A stretch of DNA of 64,000 nucleotides, taken from assembly GCA_002221725.1 (NCBI GenBank), contig NJFT01000010.1, positions 62,001 through 126,000 on the forward strand, read 5' to 3'. Positions within the stretch are counted from its first letter, which is position 1. Each line of letters starts with the position of its first letter. This document shows, in pieces, positions 22,689-33,314 of the stretch. The translations under genes and the position numbers were made by a program. The stretch is from Scedosporium boydii. Lineage: Eukaryota; Ascomycota; Sordariomycetes; Microascales; Microascaceae. The notes below the pieces were generated by a model. It worked only from the letters and a program-made list of their open reading frames with translations, ran no database searches and was not told the DNA's origin.

Positions 22689-24790
22689 ATGGCGCTAGCA
22701 TTCCTAAAGCACGGCAAAATCACCGTCGATGAAGAGGAGAAGCCAGTCCTCAAGGCTGCCCACCGGAAGGTGGACAAGAGGCTTCTCCTGTGGTATGCCT
22801 TCGTGTACCTCATCATGCGAATCCACGTCGGCAACATCAGCAATGCGGCCATCATCAACCTCGAGCAAGGCACTGGGATCAAGAAGCAGCTCGGAGGCCT
22901 CACCAGCTCTCAGTGGGCATGGACTCTGAGTATCTTCTACTACCCATACATGTTCTTTGAGCCGGCGGCCACCTTGTTGCTGAAGCGGTTCTCGCCTTCT
23001 GTGTGGATGAGCCGAATCATGATCACTTGGGTAAGCAACTATTAAGCATTCGATCCCGTTGGTAGCATGAACTATGAGGCAGAGGACTAATTATGATAAT
23101 GCGAAATCAGGGAATAATATCCATGTGCCAAGGAGCTACCCAGAATTATTCTGGAATATTAGCATGCCGATTTTTCCTAGGATTGGCAGAGGCAGGCTTC
23201 TACCCCGGAGTCTTGTACGTTGCAAATTAAAGAGCATTGCATCATGAAACCTAAAGCTGACGGACTCCTAGGTACCATCTGAGCTTCTGGTATCCCACTG
23301 ACAAGCTCCCTCTCCGAATTGTACGTTGAAGCTTTAGTATTGATCGTCGAAGCTGTGGCTTACCTGTGGATTTTCAGGCATTTTTCTACGCCTGCGGAAT
23401 GTTTTCTGGAACGATCAGCGGTCTCCTGGGTGAGTGGAGAATAGGACCTGTCTTAAAGTGCTGTGTGACAATTACCCTAATATTATGGTACAGCCTACGC
23501 CATCTCGTTCATGAACGGAGCTGGTGGCCTCGCGGGCTGGAGATGGGTGAGTTGCCTTGCCTGTCTATTATCACTTCAATACTTCTTGGAGCCGGACTCC
23601 CAAAGCTAACATTTGAGCCGCAGCTCTTCATCCTCGAAGGAATCCCCGCCATCCTTTGCGGCATCTACACCTTCTTCTTCCTGCCTAACTGTGAGTGTAA
23701 TCACGCATACTGGAAACAGAGACGTCTTGCATACAGATATCTAACATATCCCGGAAGACCCTGAAACCGCCAAGTTCCTAAGCGAGCCCGAACGAGAGGC
23801 AATCCTCAATGACCTCCCTGACCAGGCACCGACGATGAATGCCAAGACTTTCAGTGTCGAGCAGATGAAGAACCTACTAAAGGACCCTACCTTCATCCCA
23901 TTCCTCATGATTTGGATCACCCACGGCATTGGTGGATGGGGTATTTCCTTTGTCCTTCCAACCGTCATCTACGAGCTCGGCATTTCCAACACGGCCATCT
24001 CTCAGGTCATGACCATGGTAAGTGCTGAACTGTATTATCCCCAGACTCAGGTCATAATTTGGCTCGACTAACTCGCACAAGCCTCCATTCACCTTGGTTT
24101 TCGTCATCTTATTGACGCTGGCCTACTTCATCCACACCGGCCGTCTCAATTTGTGGGTCGCCGGATTGGGGGTTGAGATAGTGCAGATCATCTGTTATAT
24201 CCTCCTCATCACCATCAAGCAGCCGGTTGCCAAGTACATCTTCGTCATGATCGCCACTGCGGCTTCCCAGAGCTTCTTCCCAATCATCTGGCCTGGTAAG
24301 AATCGATGCACACATGGATCCTCTCATGATCTGCTAATATGTGGAACAGAACGTATCCGAGCAGCCAAGGGAACAACATCTGCGGGCCTGGCCATCGGCT
24401 TAACAAATGTAAGAAACCGATCACCCCTTCCCTCCCCCAGAGAACGACTGCTAATTTCATCTTCCACTCATAGGCATCGTGTCAATTGATGGGTATAGTT
24501 GTACGTAACAGCCCTCGCCCTCATCCTGGAGCCGTTGAGACGCCAAACTAACAATGCACCAGGGACCGCAAATCTATCAACCGAAATTCGGGCCTACGTA
24601 TCGAGTGAGCTTTTCGGCTTCGATCGGCATCTTGTCCGCCACGGTCCTCTCTGTGGCTTCCGCGTGGTTCTTTGTCGCTAGAGAGGACAACAAAGCGCGA
24701 GCGCAGGCTGACTCGGCGTTGGAAACGGGGGAATCAGACGGAACGAGCGGGTTCCCTGTACCGATTGAAAAGGGGGAACTAAAGGCGTGA
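22689..24790 (+). CDS. Dal5-type MFS anion:cation symporter
   Basis: Eleven exons, all joined in frame: 22689-23030, 23111-23214, 23272-23320, 23378-23429, 23494-23546, 23624-23690, 23758-24017, 24082-24295, 24350-24408, 24474-24500 and 24563-24790. The product is 484 residues, normal for the family. Signs of the family are KVDKRLLLWYAFVYLIMRIHVGNISNAAI in span 1, the RFFLGLAEAGFYPGVLYHLSFWYP block, MNGAGGLAGWRWLFILEGIPA, and FLPNYPET. Exons as short as 27 nt (24474-24500) are needed to keep the protein intact. It should bring an anionic nutrient or intermediate into the cell. It differs strongly in exon structure from the single-exon-like relative at 16376, so they are not a recent duplication. 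Its position beside the dioxygenase suggests a substrate shared with that enzyme. Confidence 0.9.
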
Positions 24791-25902
24791 TTACCGCCGG
24801 GAAAAGGATCGCTGTGATACCAAGTGAAAACTAGATAGATATTGATGGCGCGAAAAATGACAATCTCCCGACTCTTCTGAACCATTTTCTGGTTTTCTTC
24901 AGGAGGAGCATGACAATCATGTAGCATCCAATGGCCGGGACGTACAATACCATTCATGCTGCTTTTGTCCTTGATATCTACATCTGTACCTCGATCAAGG
25001 AACGGCTCTAATAATTGCTTTCGTTGAAAGGACCATGATTCTGCCCATGCCGCCCTTTCATCAAGCCTATGCAGATCTGAACTAGAGCCGAGCGTTAAGA
25101 AGTCCTCGGTTAAGATTCGTTTGTGTTCCTAACTCTAGCTACCTCGGGATTCCACTGCATGTTCAAATGCAATCTCTTTGACGCCGGCGATGGCAACTCT
25201 CAGTTTCCCCCGTCGGAGTCCCTGCTCCATCTCCTTTGAATGACCAGTCGAAATGAGACAGCCAAAGCGAGCGCCGAAATCGGATTGGACCCAGGAACTT
25301 GGGTGGCTAAGGTGGAGTAATCTGTAACGGACTAAGGAACTTCGGATGAAGCTCTCGGGTTCAGTTTGCTGCCGCCTTGCTGAATGTATCCCAATAATTA
25401 GATCATTGTGAATGCAACGCAAAAACACGCGGCTTGCGCTGAAGATAAGAAATGGACTGATATAACCCTGATCAGGATTTCGGCGAGCCGAGCCAACACA
25501 CTTCGCGAATCCTTCCAGCCATAAAGATGCAGGATGGATGAGGTGACCAAACTAAGAAGCCACGAGCACATCCCGAAGGCTAAAATGACAATACTATCGA
25601 ATTCCAAGGCCCTGTCGCTAGAATGGCGCCACGCGAAAAAAGTCCCTCCACAAACCTCCGCATTGCATGAACTAACAGCACACAACGGCTGGCGAATCGA
25701 CTAACATCACTAGACTAGAGGTAGGGCGAACAGGAATCTCTTAGCGCACTCCAAAACTGCCAGGAGCGAAAGGGCGTTCCGTAGGGCCAAGCTAGACACA
25801 AGTCTCCTTTTTGAACTTATTTTTGTCACAGGGCGAGTTCTGGGTAGTGGCAGGGATCGAGGCCGCGAGGAGGAATCAAACGAGCTCGGTTTCTCATCTC
25901 TG
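24791..25902. other. spacer, no supported gene
   Basis: About 1.1 kb between convergent genes. A minus-strand frame at 25398-25685 encodes a hydrophobic 95-residue peptide of unknown kind; too weak to call. Confidence 0.4.
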
Positions 25903-28900
25903 CTATTTCCTCCGCAAGAGTTCGACAATGTCGTCCTGTTCGCAAGCGCTGGCAACGTCTAGCGCGCTTCTACCCCTAGCGTCTTCCTTCAAAGGGTCGA
26001 GACCCTTGCCCATCAACATCTGGAAGAGGGCTTTTTCGTGCCCCTTGATTGCCCTAGTTGACTGTGGTCGCCTCGCCACCATGTGCAACGCCGTCTCGCC
26101 CTCGTTGTTCACCGCGAACAAATCAACGCTGCTGTCTGCTGGAAAAAGCTTGTCGAAGAAGTCGACATGACAAATGGTCGTGTACTTGTAGGCGTCCTTT
26201 TCCGGGGAAACGAGGTACTCGTGGAGTGGAGTGTTCCCTTCTTTGTCAGTCGCGTTGAAGGAACCGCCCTCCGCAATGAACCTGTTCCATAGGCCCAGGC
26301 ACCCATCGAAGTAGTCGTCCGGCAGATCGTTAAAGATGTGGCCTTCCCCGCGCGGCCGTCGGCTACACTCCAGGCAATGCCGCGCAATGTAATGCATGGC
26401 CGTCAGCCCCCTTGGGTCAGGCTCGAGCAGATCAGCGCCCTTGGCAAGCAATGCTTCGCACACCCTGGGTCGTAGAATATCCAGGGCGCAGTGGAATGGT
26501 GAGTAGCCAATCTTGTCCTTGGCGTGAAGAATCTGGGCAACTTCTTTGCGGTCAATGAATTGCAAAATCACATCGTCAGGGATACCCGGATTCCGGAGCA
26601 GGTAATGGAGGGCCGTCATCCCCTCGTTATCCACCAATGTTGGGTTAGCCCCGTGATCCAACATCCGCAAGGGTATTCCGACAGCCTTGGCGGACCAGTG
26701 TCTATGCGAGTAGCCAGGTAGGATCTGCCGCCAATAGCCTGCCGCCATCAAGACCGTCCGACCCTGTTGGTCGCGGCGATTAAGGTCGATCTGAGACACG
26801 CAAGGCTCTTTCATCAGCGCGTCCACCGTCTCATATTCTGCGTACTCGAAGAGGAAATGCACGAGAGTCTCTGTGTCGTTCAGCGGTAGGTACAAATCCG
26901 CCCCTCTTTCGACGAGGCAGCGGAGCAACGGCACCGAGTTGGACACGGAGGCGTTGATATTTGGGGCGATGCTGGCGCACACGAGCGCGTACAGCTTTCG
27001 GGACTTCTTCAGGCTGTAGTGTAGCTCGCGGCTATGGCGTTTTGCATCGAGGGAGTTGACGTCGACCCCTTGGTCCAGAAACGCCTCAAGAGCGGCCAGA
27101 TTCTGGTCGGCGATGACCTGGAAGAGCGGACTTCGCGCCCCAACCGACATGTTTGCGCCCGCGCGCAGTAGCTCCTTCAACACGTCTGGTGCAGCTGAGG
27201 CCTTATGGAGCGGCGACGTGTCCTCCTTGTCGAGGGCATTTAGATTTGCGCCGCGTGCGATGAGAAGGCGCACCACGGCGATCCTCCAGAACCCGCTAAT
27301 CTCCCCAGGATACGATCCGAAGCTCTTGCCGCAGGCTGCTATGTGGAGCGGGGTGCGGCCATATTCGTCCTCAGCCTCGATATCAGCCCCCCTTTCAATC
27401 AAATACTGCATCGCCTCGACCTGCCACCGGTGATTCGCTTGTGCCAGCAGGTGAAGCGTGTTCCCACCGGGCACGATTTTGCCCATGTCGCTCCCGAACC
27501 TACCCGCGGTCGCACACGGGGCGTCTATGTCGACCTGGACTTTTTCTACGAGCGTCTTGACCGTTTGCATGTTGGGCTTTTCCGACTTACACGCCAGCTG
27601 GAGAGCGGTAAAGGTCGTGCTTCCCTCGCCTAGGTATCTAATCTTTTGCTTTTCCGCTTCGAGCTTTTCCGCGACCGTGTCGTAGGAGCTGTAGTACAAG
27701 GCGAGAGTTGGTGACTTCTCGAGGATGTGGGCGTGTCCTGGCAGAAGGAGCTCTTCAAGGAGAGAATAGTAACGCGTGCTATTGTTTGCAGTTGGATCGA
27801 AGCCGTCGGTGATGACTTCGGCAACGTCATCCGTCGTGAGAAGTGGTAGGTATGCGTAAGGGTCCCTCAACACTTCATCACGTACAGCCTCATCTTGCCC
27901 GGCGACGACGAGGCAGCGTTTTGGCTGCATCAAGATCATTTGAGTCATGATGTATCTCCGGGTTTTTTCGCTATTCATGGAAGTTGTCTCGGACTGTTCC
28001 AGCCCCTGGGTCGCTTTAAGGAAGAGCTGAGGATCCTCGACAAAGACCTGGGCAAACTCGGCGCATCCCCAGTGGAGCGCAATGTCTAGAGCGGTGAAGT
28101 GCTTCTCGTCCGCAACGGCGGGGTCGCAGCCTGCCTTCAATAGAAGCTTCACGATTGCAGATACTCCCGGGGAAAATCTCGGGCGCGAATCTGGAATCGG
28201 TCCGCCGTATGCGCGATACCAAGGGTGAGAGCCCAGGTATGGCGAGTGGGAGGAAGCGGGCCGGTTCGGGTCACCCGCTGGGCCACGAAGCCAGGGCGCA
28301 CCCTGAACGTGTGCATCCCAGATTACCTGCTCGGCCTTGAACTCGGCGCATGCATGTAGCGGGGTACGGTTTACCTCGTCCACGACGTGCACGTCTGCCC
28401 CATGGTTCAAAAGGAGCGCCACTGATTCGGGATCCCCTGAGCTACAGGCGTAATGCAGCGGGGTCCTACCGAAGCTGTCCTTCTGATTGATGTCGATGGA
28501 GCCAGGGTCATCGAGGATCTGCCCGACGATGTTGGGCAAACGAGCCCTGCAGGAGAGATGCAGGACGTTTTGGGAATCCGCCGTGAGGAGGGCAATATCC
28601 GCCCCAGCCGCTACTAAAGTAGCTAGCTCTATCCCGGAGGTCATGCCCGCTACGTGAAGTGCGGACAGACCGTGCTTATCTCGGATCTCGAAATCGAGAT
28701 CCTTGTTAATGTTAATAGCGTCGACGAACGTGATACGCTTATGGATATTGTGTAAGGCGGATCCAATCCGTCCCTTCCTCTGCTCGACATGCAATGCGGT
28801 GCAGCCGTCCTTGTTGATGGCATTGACTGGTACGCCTATGCTGAGAAGCCAGCGCGCCTGCGCCGCCAACTCTGGCTCCATGTTGTAGCCTCTGGCAATG

Positions 28901-31900
28901 AGATGGAGGAGAGTATCGCCGTTGTTGTTCGTGCTGAGGGGATCCAGCCCCGTCTCCTTGATCAGCTGTTCCATGCTCTCCACGTTTGGCCGGAGCGAGC
29001 TGGTCCAGGCAAGTACATGAAGAGCGTTGTTCCCGAAGCTATCGACCGCGTCGCTCCTTGCACCATACTTGAGGAGCTCTCTCCTCATCCACCCCGATTC
29101 AACGCTTAATAGAAATAGAGTACGACCGTCGCTCGTTCTAGCGTCAATGTCTATTCCCTCCGCCAGTAGCAAGTCGATGTACTGACGGAATTTCTTCTCC
29201 CCTAATGACGATAGAGCGAACCAGCACTTCCTCTTGACCGACATATCCGTACATTTTGACAGCAGCAGTGGGAAGACTTTTCCTGATCCGCCGATCATCG
29301 CGCGGTAAACAAGAGATTCACCGTAGGCATCACGGAGGTTCGGATCGGCGCCTTTCTCGAGCAGGTAGTGGATAACGGCCGTGACTTCCTCCTTGTCTTT
29401 ACTATAGCAATTTCCGTTGTCTAAAACGCAGTGAAGAGGCGTTTGTCCGGAACGGCCGCCGGCCTTGTTTACGTCGCTTCCGCGCTCCACAAGAAGTTTC
29501 ACCGTGTCGAGGTCGCATTTGTTGGAGAGAAGGATATTCAAGACCGTATCTCCGCTGGCATGGGCTCTCGTGACGTCCGCTCCGGCTTCGACCAGGGCTT
29601 TCACAGCCGGGAGGGATGCGAAGTACGGTGGCGATCCGCCATGGCCCACCTTGCAACCGGCGGCAATTAAGAGGGGGGTAGCCCCCTCGGCGTCAGTTTG
29701 TTCCAGATCAGCACCGGCCTTGATTAGCATGCGGAGGACGTCTCGACACGTGGAATCCGTTTTCTGGTACCATTGTGCAAGTATGCGGTGCAGGGGAGCC
29801 ATTCCAATCTGTGTGGAAGGAATAGGGCCATATACGACCCTGGGGGGACTCCAGCAAGACATCTTGCACACATCTGCACCCTTCTTTATGAGTGCCTCAA
29901 CACACTTGGTGTTCAGCAGAGCACAGGCAAAGTATAGCGCCGTCGCGCCACGGTAGGTCGCGTCGGGCGAGACATCAGACTCTCGAAGTATGGCCAGTAC
30001 GGCGTCCGTTCGGCTGAACCGACAGCACTCACAAAGCATTCGCTCAAGAAGCTCTGGCTTGCAGAACGAGATCATGGCCACGATGGTTTCTGTATGTCCG
30101 CGCTCGCTGGCGTAAAGGATCGCACACTGCCCATAGGTGATTCTTTCTCCGCCCAGAAGACGACCGGTATGGTCCTCGCGGGTTTTGATGGTATCCGGTT
30201 CCACTCCAGCCTCGAGGAGGACTTTAACCACAGAAGCATGGTTTTTCAGTGCAGCAAGATGGATGGGTTTCAGGCCCCGGCCATCCGATGGGTTAGGATC
30301 CGCGCCGTTCGCGAGAAGCAGCGATACGACATTAACATGGCCGTTCGCAGCCGCCCAGTGCAAAGGAACGCGGTCTTGGGCATCCCGCTCGGAAGGGGAT
30401 GCTCCCTGTTCAATTAACTTTGATACCAGTTCAGCCATTCCGGAAAAGGCGGCGATGTGAAGGGCTGTCGGGATGCCCTCGGGACTCTCCTTGGTTTTGG
30501 ATGTGGACCCCCACTGGAGGACGAGCCATCTTCGAAAGGCCAGGCTGCCGGGATTGAGGAATTCCTCTACAGCATTAAAAAACTCCTCGTCATAGACGTC
30601 GTACCGGCTTGCATGGTATGCCCAGTTTTCTACGGCGTAACTGAGGAAGGGATAGAGTAAACGCGCATCCTGGTACTCGAAAGGGTCGCATTCTCTTTGT
30701 ATTCCTAGATGCGATCGTTCGTAGTGCTCCCTATCACGGTCTACCAGGAACTGCGGAAGAACATAGGTGATGGAAGGATCGAGATCCGCTTCTCCGGAAC
30801 GCTCTTCAGGTCGGAAGAGTGAGCCTGACTGGAGGTACCTGAGGGCATAAATCGCCAGGCGCTTGTGGGCTTGAGCAGAGTCGATGGTAGGAAATGTTCT
30901 TGAGGAAGCGGTATCAGCTGATGCACTATGCGTGTCACCTCGTAAGAACTCGGTGAATGAATGATGAATCACTTGTAAAGTCTCGTCTTCCAAGATCTCC
31001 ACCAACGGGCCACAAGACGCGGCAATCATGCGTTTGAATGCCTTTGGATCCGCCGCATCAGGATACACGTATTTGGCCAAGGCAGTCAGCTCATTCAATC
31101 GCAGGGGGCGAGCGGCGTGGGTGACCGCTCCGAGGACAAGTAGCTGGATGTCAAGACTGACGCCGCGTTCCTCGCGCTGTTTGGCAAGGACGCTCGCGTA
31201 AATCTGCTCCAGCCCGACAGGCAGAGACCGTTCGAATATAGCGAGATCGACCAGGTCATCCGACAGAAGAGCTGCTTCCACCTGGTCCATCGTGAGTTTG
31301 GCATAAAGGAATAGGCTCTCAGACCTTTTCGAGACCATGTCTACGACTTGTTTCTTGAGCTGCCGCCGAGCGTCGGATTTTTGGGCCGTATCAAATCGGT
31401 AGTTTAGGTACGAAATGATGTCTGCGTCGACTAATTTCTGCTGGAGGCTAATGTGGACAATGGAGGAATCGCGCAATGCGCTTTGGAGATACTGTTTCGG
31501 CCTGCTCGTGATGAGCAACTTTACTGAGCGAGGCCTGTAGGTAGCAAGGCCGTTCAGATGCTGGAGGAATAGCGTATTGTCTGATGACATCTCATCGAGA
31601 GCATCTGCAAAGCAGTACACCTTGGGTACGCTAGAAAGTCCATCGAGGAAGAGCTGGATCAAGTCGCCGTCCGAAGTCTCATCGATCTTTGTCTGCAGCC
31701 GCGACTCAAGCGCGAATTGCAGCTTGGGCGAGTAAGGCAGGAGCTGGGCCAGCCAGTCCTGGATGAGCGCGCGCGGAGAAAAGTTGGCCGCGACAATGTT
31801 GCGGAAAAAGAAGAAGAGCACGGGGCAATCCTCCGTAGCCTGCAAATGCTGGATGATGGATGCCGCAGTGACGGATTTGCCAGCGCCCGGGACGCCCTTG

Positions 31901-32139
31901 ATCCACAGGCTGCCATGGTCCGGAGAGTCGTGCCATTTCCGATACTCTTCCGTTTCGCAGACCCAGAGCCCGGTTCCGGGAGCCTGTGATGAGAGGTGGC
32001 GACGGAACTCGCCCGACTCGGCGAGATAGTCGGTGGGGCGGAGCCAGTCAGTGATTTGGGCGAGGACTTTCGGGCTCAATGCCGTCTCGTTGTGGCTGAT
32101 GATGTCGTATTCGTCGGCTGTATTGGTGGACTTGGGCAT
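25903..32139 (-). CDS. giant NACHT-ankyrin NLR-like receptor
   Basis: One uninterrupted exon of 2078 residues. I start at the ATG at 32139 (MPKSTNT); the frame is open 156 nt further up, but that part looks like leader. The N-terminal 80 residues include LSPKVLAQITDWLRPTDY, a linker found before many fungal NACHT domains. Walker A is GVPGAGKS (82-89), Walker B is around 174-183 ending in ALDEM, and LLITSRP is the sensor-like strand. From about residue 557 to the end there are roughly thirty ankyrin-like units (TALHIAA, VPLHWAAANGH, TPLHYACSSGD, TALHYLL, TPLHEYL). Such proteins are signal-sensing ATPases linked to non-self recognition and programmed cell death. The ankyrin array would bind the trigger. 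No effector domain is obvious at the N-terminus. Confidence 0.92.
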   Translation of the reverse strand: MPKSTNTADEYDIISHNETALSPKVLAQITDWLRPTDYLAESGEFRRHLSSQAPGTGLWVCETEEYRKWHDSPDHGSLWIKGVPGAGKSVTAASIIQHLQATEDCPVLFFFFRNIVAANFSPRALIQDWLAQLLPYSPKLQFALESRLQTKIDETSDGDLIQLFLDGLSSVPKVYCFADALDEMSSDNTLFLQHLNGLATYRPRSVKLLITSRPKQYLQSALRDSSIVHISLQQKLVDADIISYLNYRFDTAQKSDARRQLKKQVVDMVSKRSESLFLYAKLTMDQVEAALLSDDLVDLAIFERSLPVGLEQIYASVLAKQREERGVSLDIQLLVLGAVTHAARPLRLNELTALAKYVYPDAADPKAFKRMIAASCGPLVEILEDETLQVIHHSFTEFLRGDTHSASADTASSRTFPTIDSAQAHKRLAIYALRYLQSGSLFRPEERSGEADLDPSITYVLPQFLVDRDREHYERSHLGIQRECDPFEYQDARLLYPFLSYAVENWAYHASRYDVYDEEFFNAVEEFLNPGSLAFRRWLVLQWGSTSKTKESPEGIPTALHIAAFSGMAELVSKLIEQGASPSERDAQDRVPLHWAAANGHVNVVSLLLANGADPNPSDGRGLKPIHLAALKNHASVVKVLLEAGVEPDTIKTREDHTGRLLGGERITYGQCAILYASERGHTETIVAMISFCKPELLERMLCECCRFSRTDAVLAILRESDVSPDATYRGATALYFACALLNTKCVEALIKKGADVCKMSCWSPPRVVYGPIPSTQIGMAPLHRILAQWYQKTDSTCRDVLRMLIKAGADLEQTDAEGATPLLIAAGCKVGHGGSPPYFASLPAVKALVEAGADVTRAHASGDTVLNILLSNKCDLDTVKLLVERGSDVNKAGGRSGQTPLHCVLDNGNCYSKDKEEVTAVIHYLLEKGADPNLRDAYGESLVYRAMIGGSGKVFPLLLSKCTDMSVKRKCWFALSSLGEKKFRQYIDLLLAEGIDIDARTSDGRTLFLLSVESGWMRRELLKYGARSDAVDSFGNNALHVLAWTSSLRPNVESMEQLIKETGLDPLSTNNNGDTLLHLIARGYNMEPELAAQARWLLSIGVPVNAINKDGCTALHVEQRKGRIGSALHNIHKRITFVDAININKDLDFEIRDKHGLSALHVAGMTSGIELATLVAAGADIALLTADSQNVLHLSCRARLPNIVGQILDDPGSIDINQKDSFGRTPLHYACSSGDPESVALLLNHGADVHVVDEVNRTPLHACAEFKAEQVIWDAHVQGAPWLRGPAGDPNRPASSHSPYLGSHPWYRAYGGPIPDSRPRFSPGVSAIVKLLLKAGCDPAVADEKHFTALDIALHWGCAEFAQVFVEDPQLFLKATQGLEQSETTSMNSEKTRRYIMTQMILMQPKRCLVVAGQDEAVRDEVLRDPYAYLPLLTTDDVAEVITDGFDPTANNSTRYYSLLEELLLPGHAHILEKSPTLALYYSSYDTVAEKLEAEKQKIRYLGEGSTTFTALQLACKSEKPNMQTVKTLVEKVQVDIDAPCATAGRFGSDMGKIVPGGNTLHLLAQANHRWQVEAMQYLIERGADIEAEDEYGRTPLHIAACGKSFGSYPGEISGFWRIAVVRLLIARGANLNALDKEDTSPLHKASAAPDVLKELLRAGANMSVGARSPLFQVIADQNLAALEAFLDQGVDVNSLDAKRHSRELHYSLKKSRKLYALVCASIAPNINASVSNSVPLLRCLVERGADLYLPLNDTETLVHFLFEYAEYETVDALMKEPCVSQIDLNRRDQQGRTVLMAAGYWRQILPGYSHRHWSAKAVGIPLRMLDHGANPTLVDNEGMTALHYLLRNPGIPDDVILQFIDRKEVAQILHAKDKIGYSPFHCALDILRPRVCEALLAKGADLLEPDPRGLTAMHYIARHCLECSRRPRGEGHIFNDLPDDYFDGCLGLWNRFIAEGGSFNATDKEGNTPLHEYLVSPEKDAYKYTTICHVDFFDKLFPADSSVDLFAVNNEGETALHMVARRPQSTRAIKGHEKALFQMLMGKGLDPLKEDARGRSALDVASACEQDDIVELLRRK

Positions 32140-33314
32140 GGTCGAGGAATGATAGAAAACAGTGTAATGGACGTAGTTGGAAATGTAATAGACAAGAACA
32201 GACAATGAATCCAATCGTGGTTCAACAGCGGGGTGAATGATGATGGCGATGTTGAGAGAATCAGGAAGGATTTGAGGGGGAGGCGCAGGCAGCAACCAGA
32301 CGGGACAGCAAGGATGTCATCTCGATTAATCTGTGTAGCCCTGTCATATTTTGTATTGAACACTTCCAGTCCCACTTAGTATGTGTTCCCACAACCTACG
32401 TCCGAGGATAAAATCATCCCATTTTCCGAGTCACTGTTTCCTCCTTCGAAGCGCAATAAACGCAATTTGCATACAATACCCTTCTTCGGCCCGCGGCTCT
32501 ATGTTGATCGTGGCCAGCAAAAATTGACCGCTGAGTAGTTGGTTGAGGGTCGGGATGAGAGAGAATCCGGAATGCACCACTCGAACCGACCAGATCTAGC
32601 TCCCGCCAAGCTACCCAAGGCATTTCTTCATCTACCATTGACGCAGTTTATGCCGTGGAATACCATGGATGACCCGCATTTGCAATCTTCGCACGGGAAT
32701 CGGGAGGCTTAAGGGTACTGTCTACAGAAGTACCTAACTATACATAGTACTCATCGCCGAAGGGAAGGGTACATTTATAGTTAACCTATCTGAATTCTCC
32801 TCCGAATTTCCCGCAGTGCTTACGTAGTGCTCCATGGCAAATATCGAACTCCTGCCTTAGCTGGGCTCTCACGGTGCTCGTTACGGTACGTAGCAGACAA
32901 CTTAGTCCCATTCCAAAGGTATCTTAATGGGAAACATGCAATTTTTGGTCGTCGATGCCCAGCCCGCGGATTAGTCCATCTATCTATAGTTGAGCAAAGC
33001 AAGCTCTGCGGAAAGCAAATTAACAAACTGAGAAAGTGAGTAACAAGGGCAATTAAATTGAGCCATGTGTTAAATAAGCTAACACTAAATGCTATTCAAA
33101 GTTGGTGGGTTTGAGAATCAAAGCTGCGTCATCCCAACCCGTGCTGCTAAACTTAGCCCGAGCCCACCATCAACGGACTTAGCTCCACGTCCACTCGGCA
33201 CCAGCTAGATTCTGCTGTCAACGACGTTTTAAACAAAACCGCAAAATGGAGCTATAGTATCTTTAGACGCGGCCAAAGCGTCCCGACTGGCTTTCCGAAC
33301 CGAGTAGTCGGGAC
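32140..33314. other. upstream region of the NACHT-ankyrin gene
   Basis: About 1.2 kb containing no supported gene. The part next to 32140 is the promoter/leader of the receptor gene; the right part is the 3' flank of the ubiquitin ligase gene. Confidence 0.4.

Noticed and set aside
16376..24790. The two Dal5-type transporters as a tandem duplication
   Set aside because: One has at least ten introns and the other none in the same stretch, and their proteins differ along the length, so they are old paralogues or separate arrivals.
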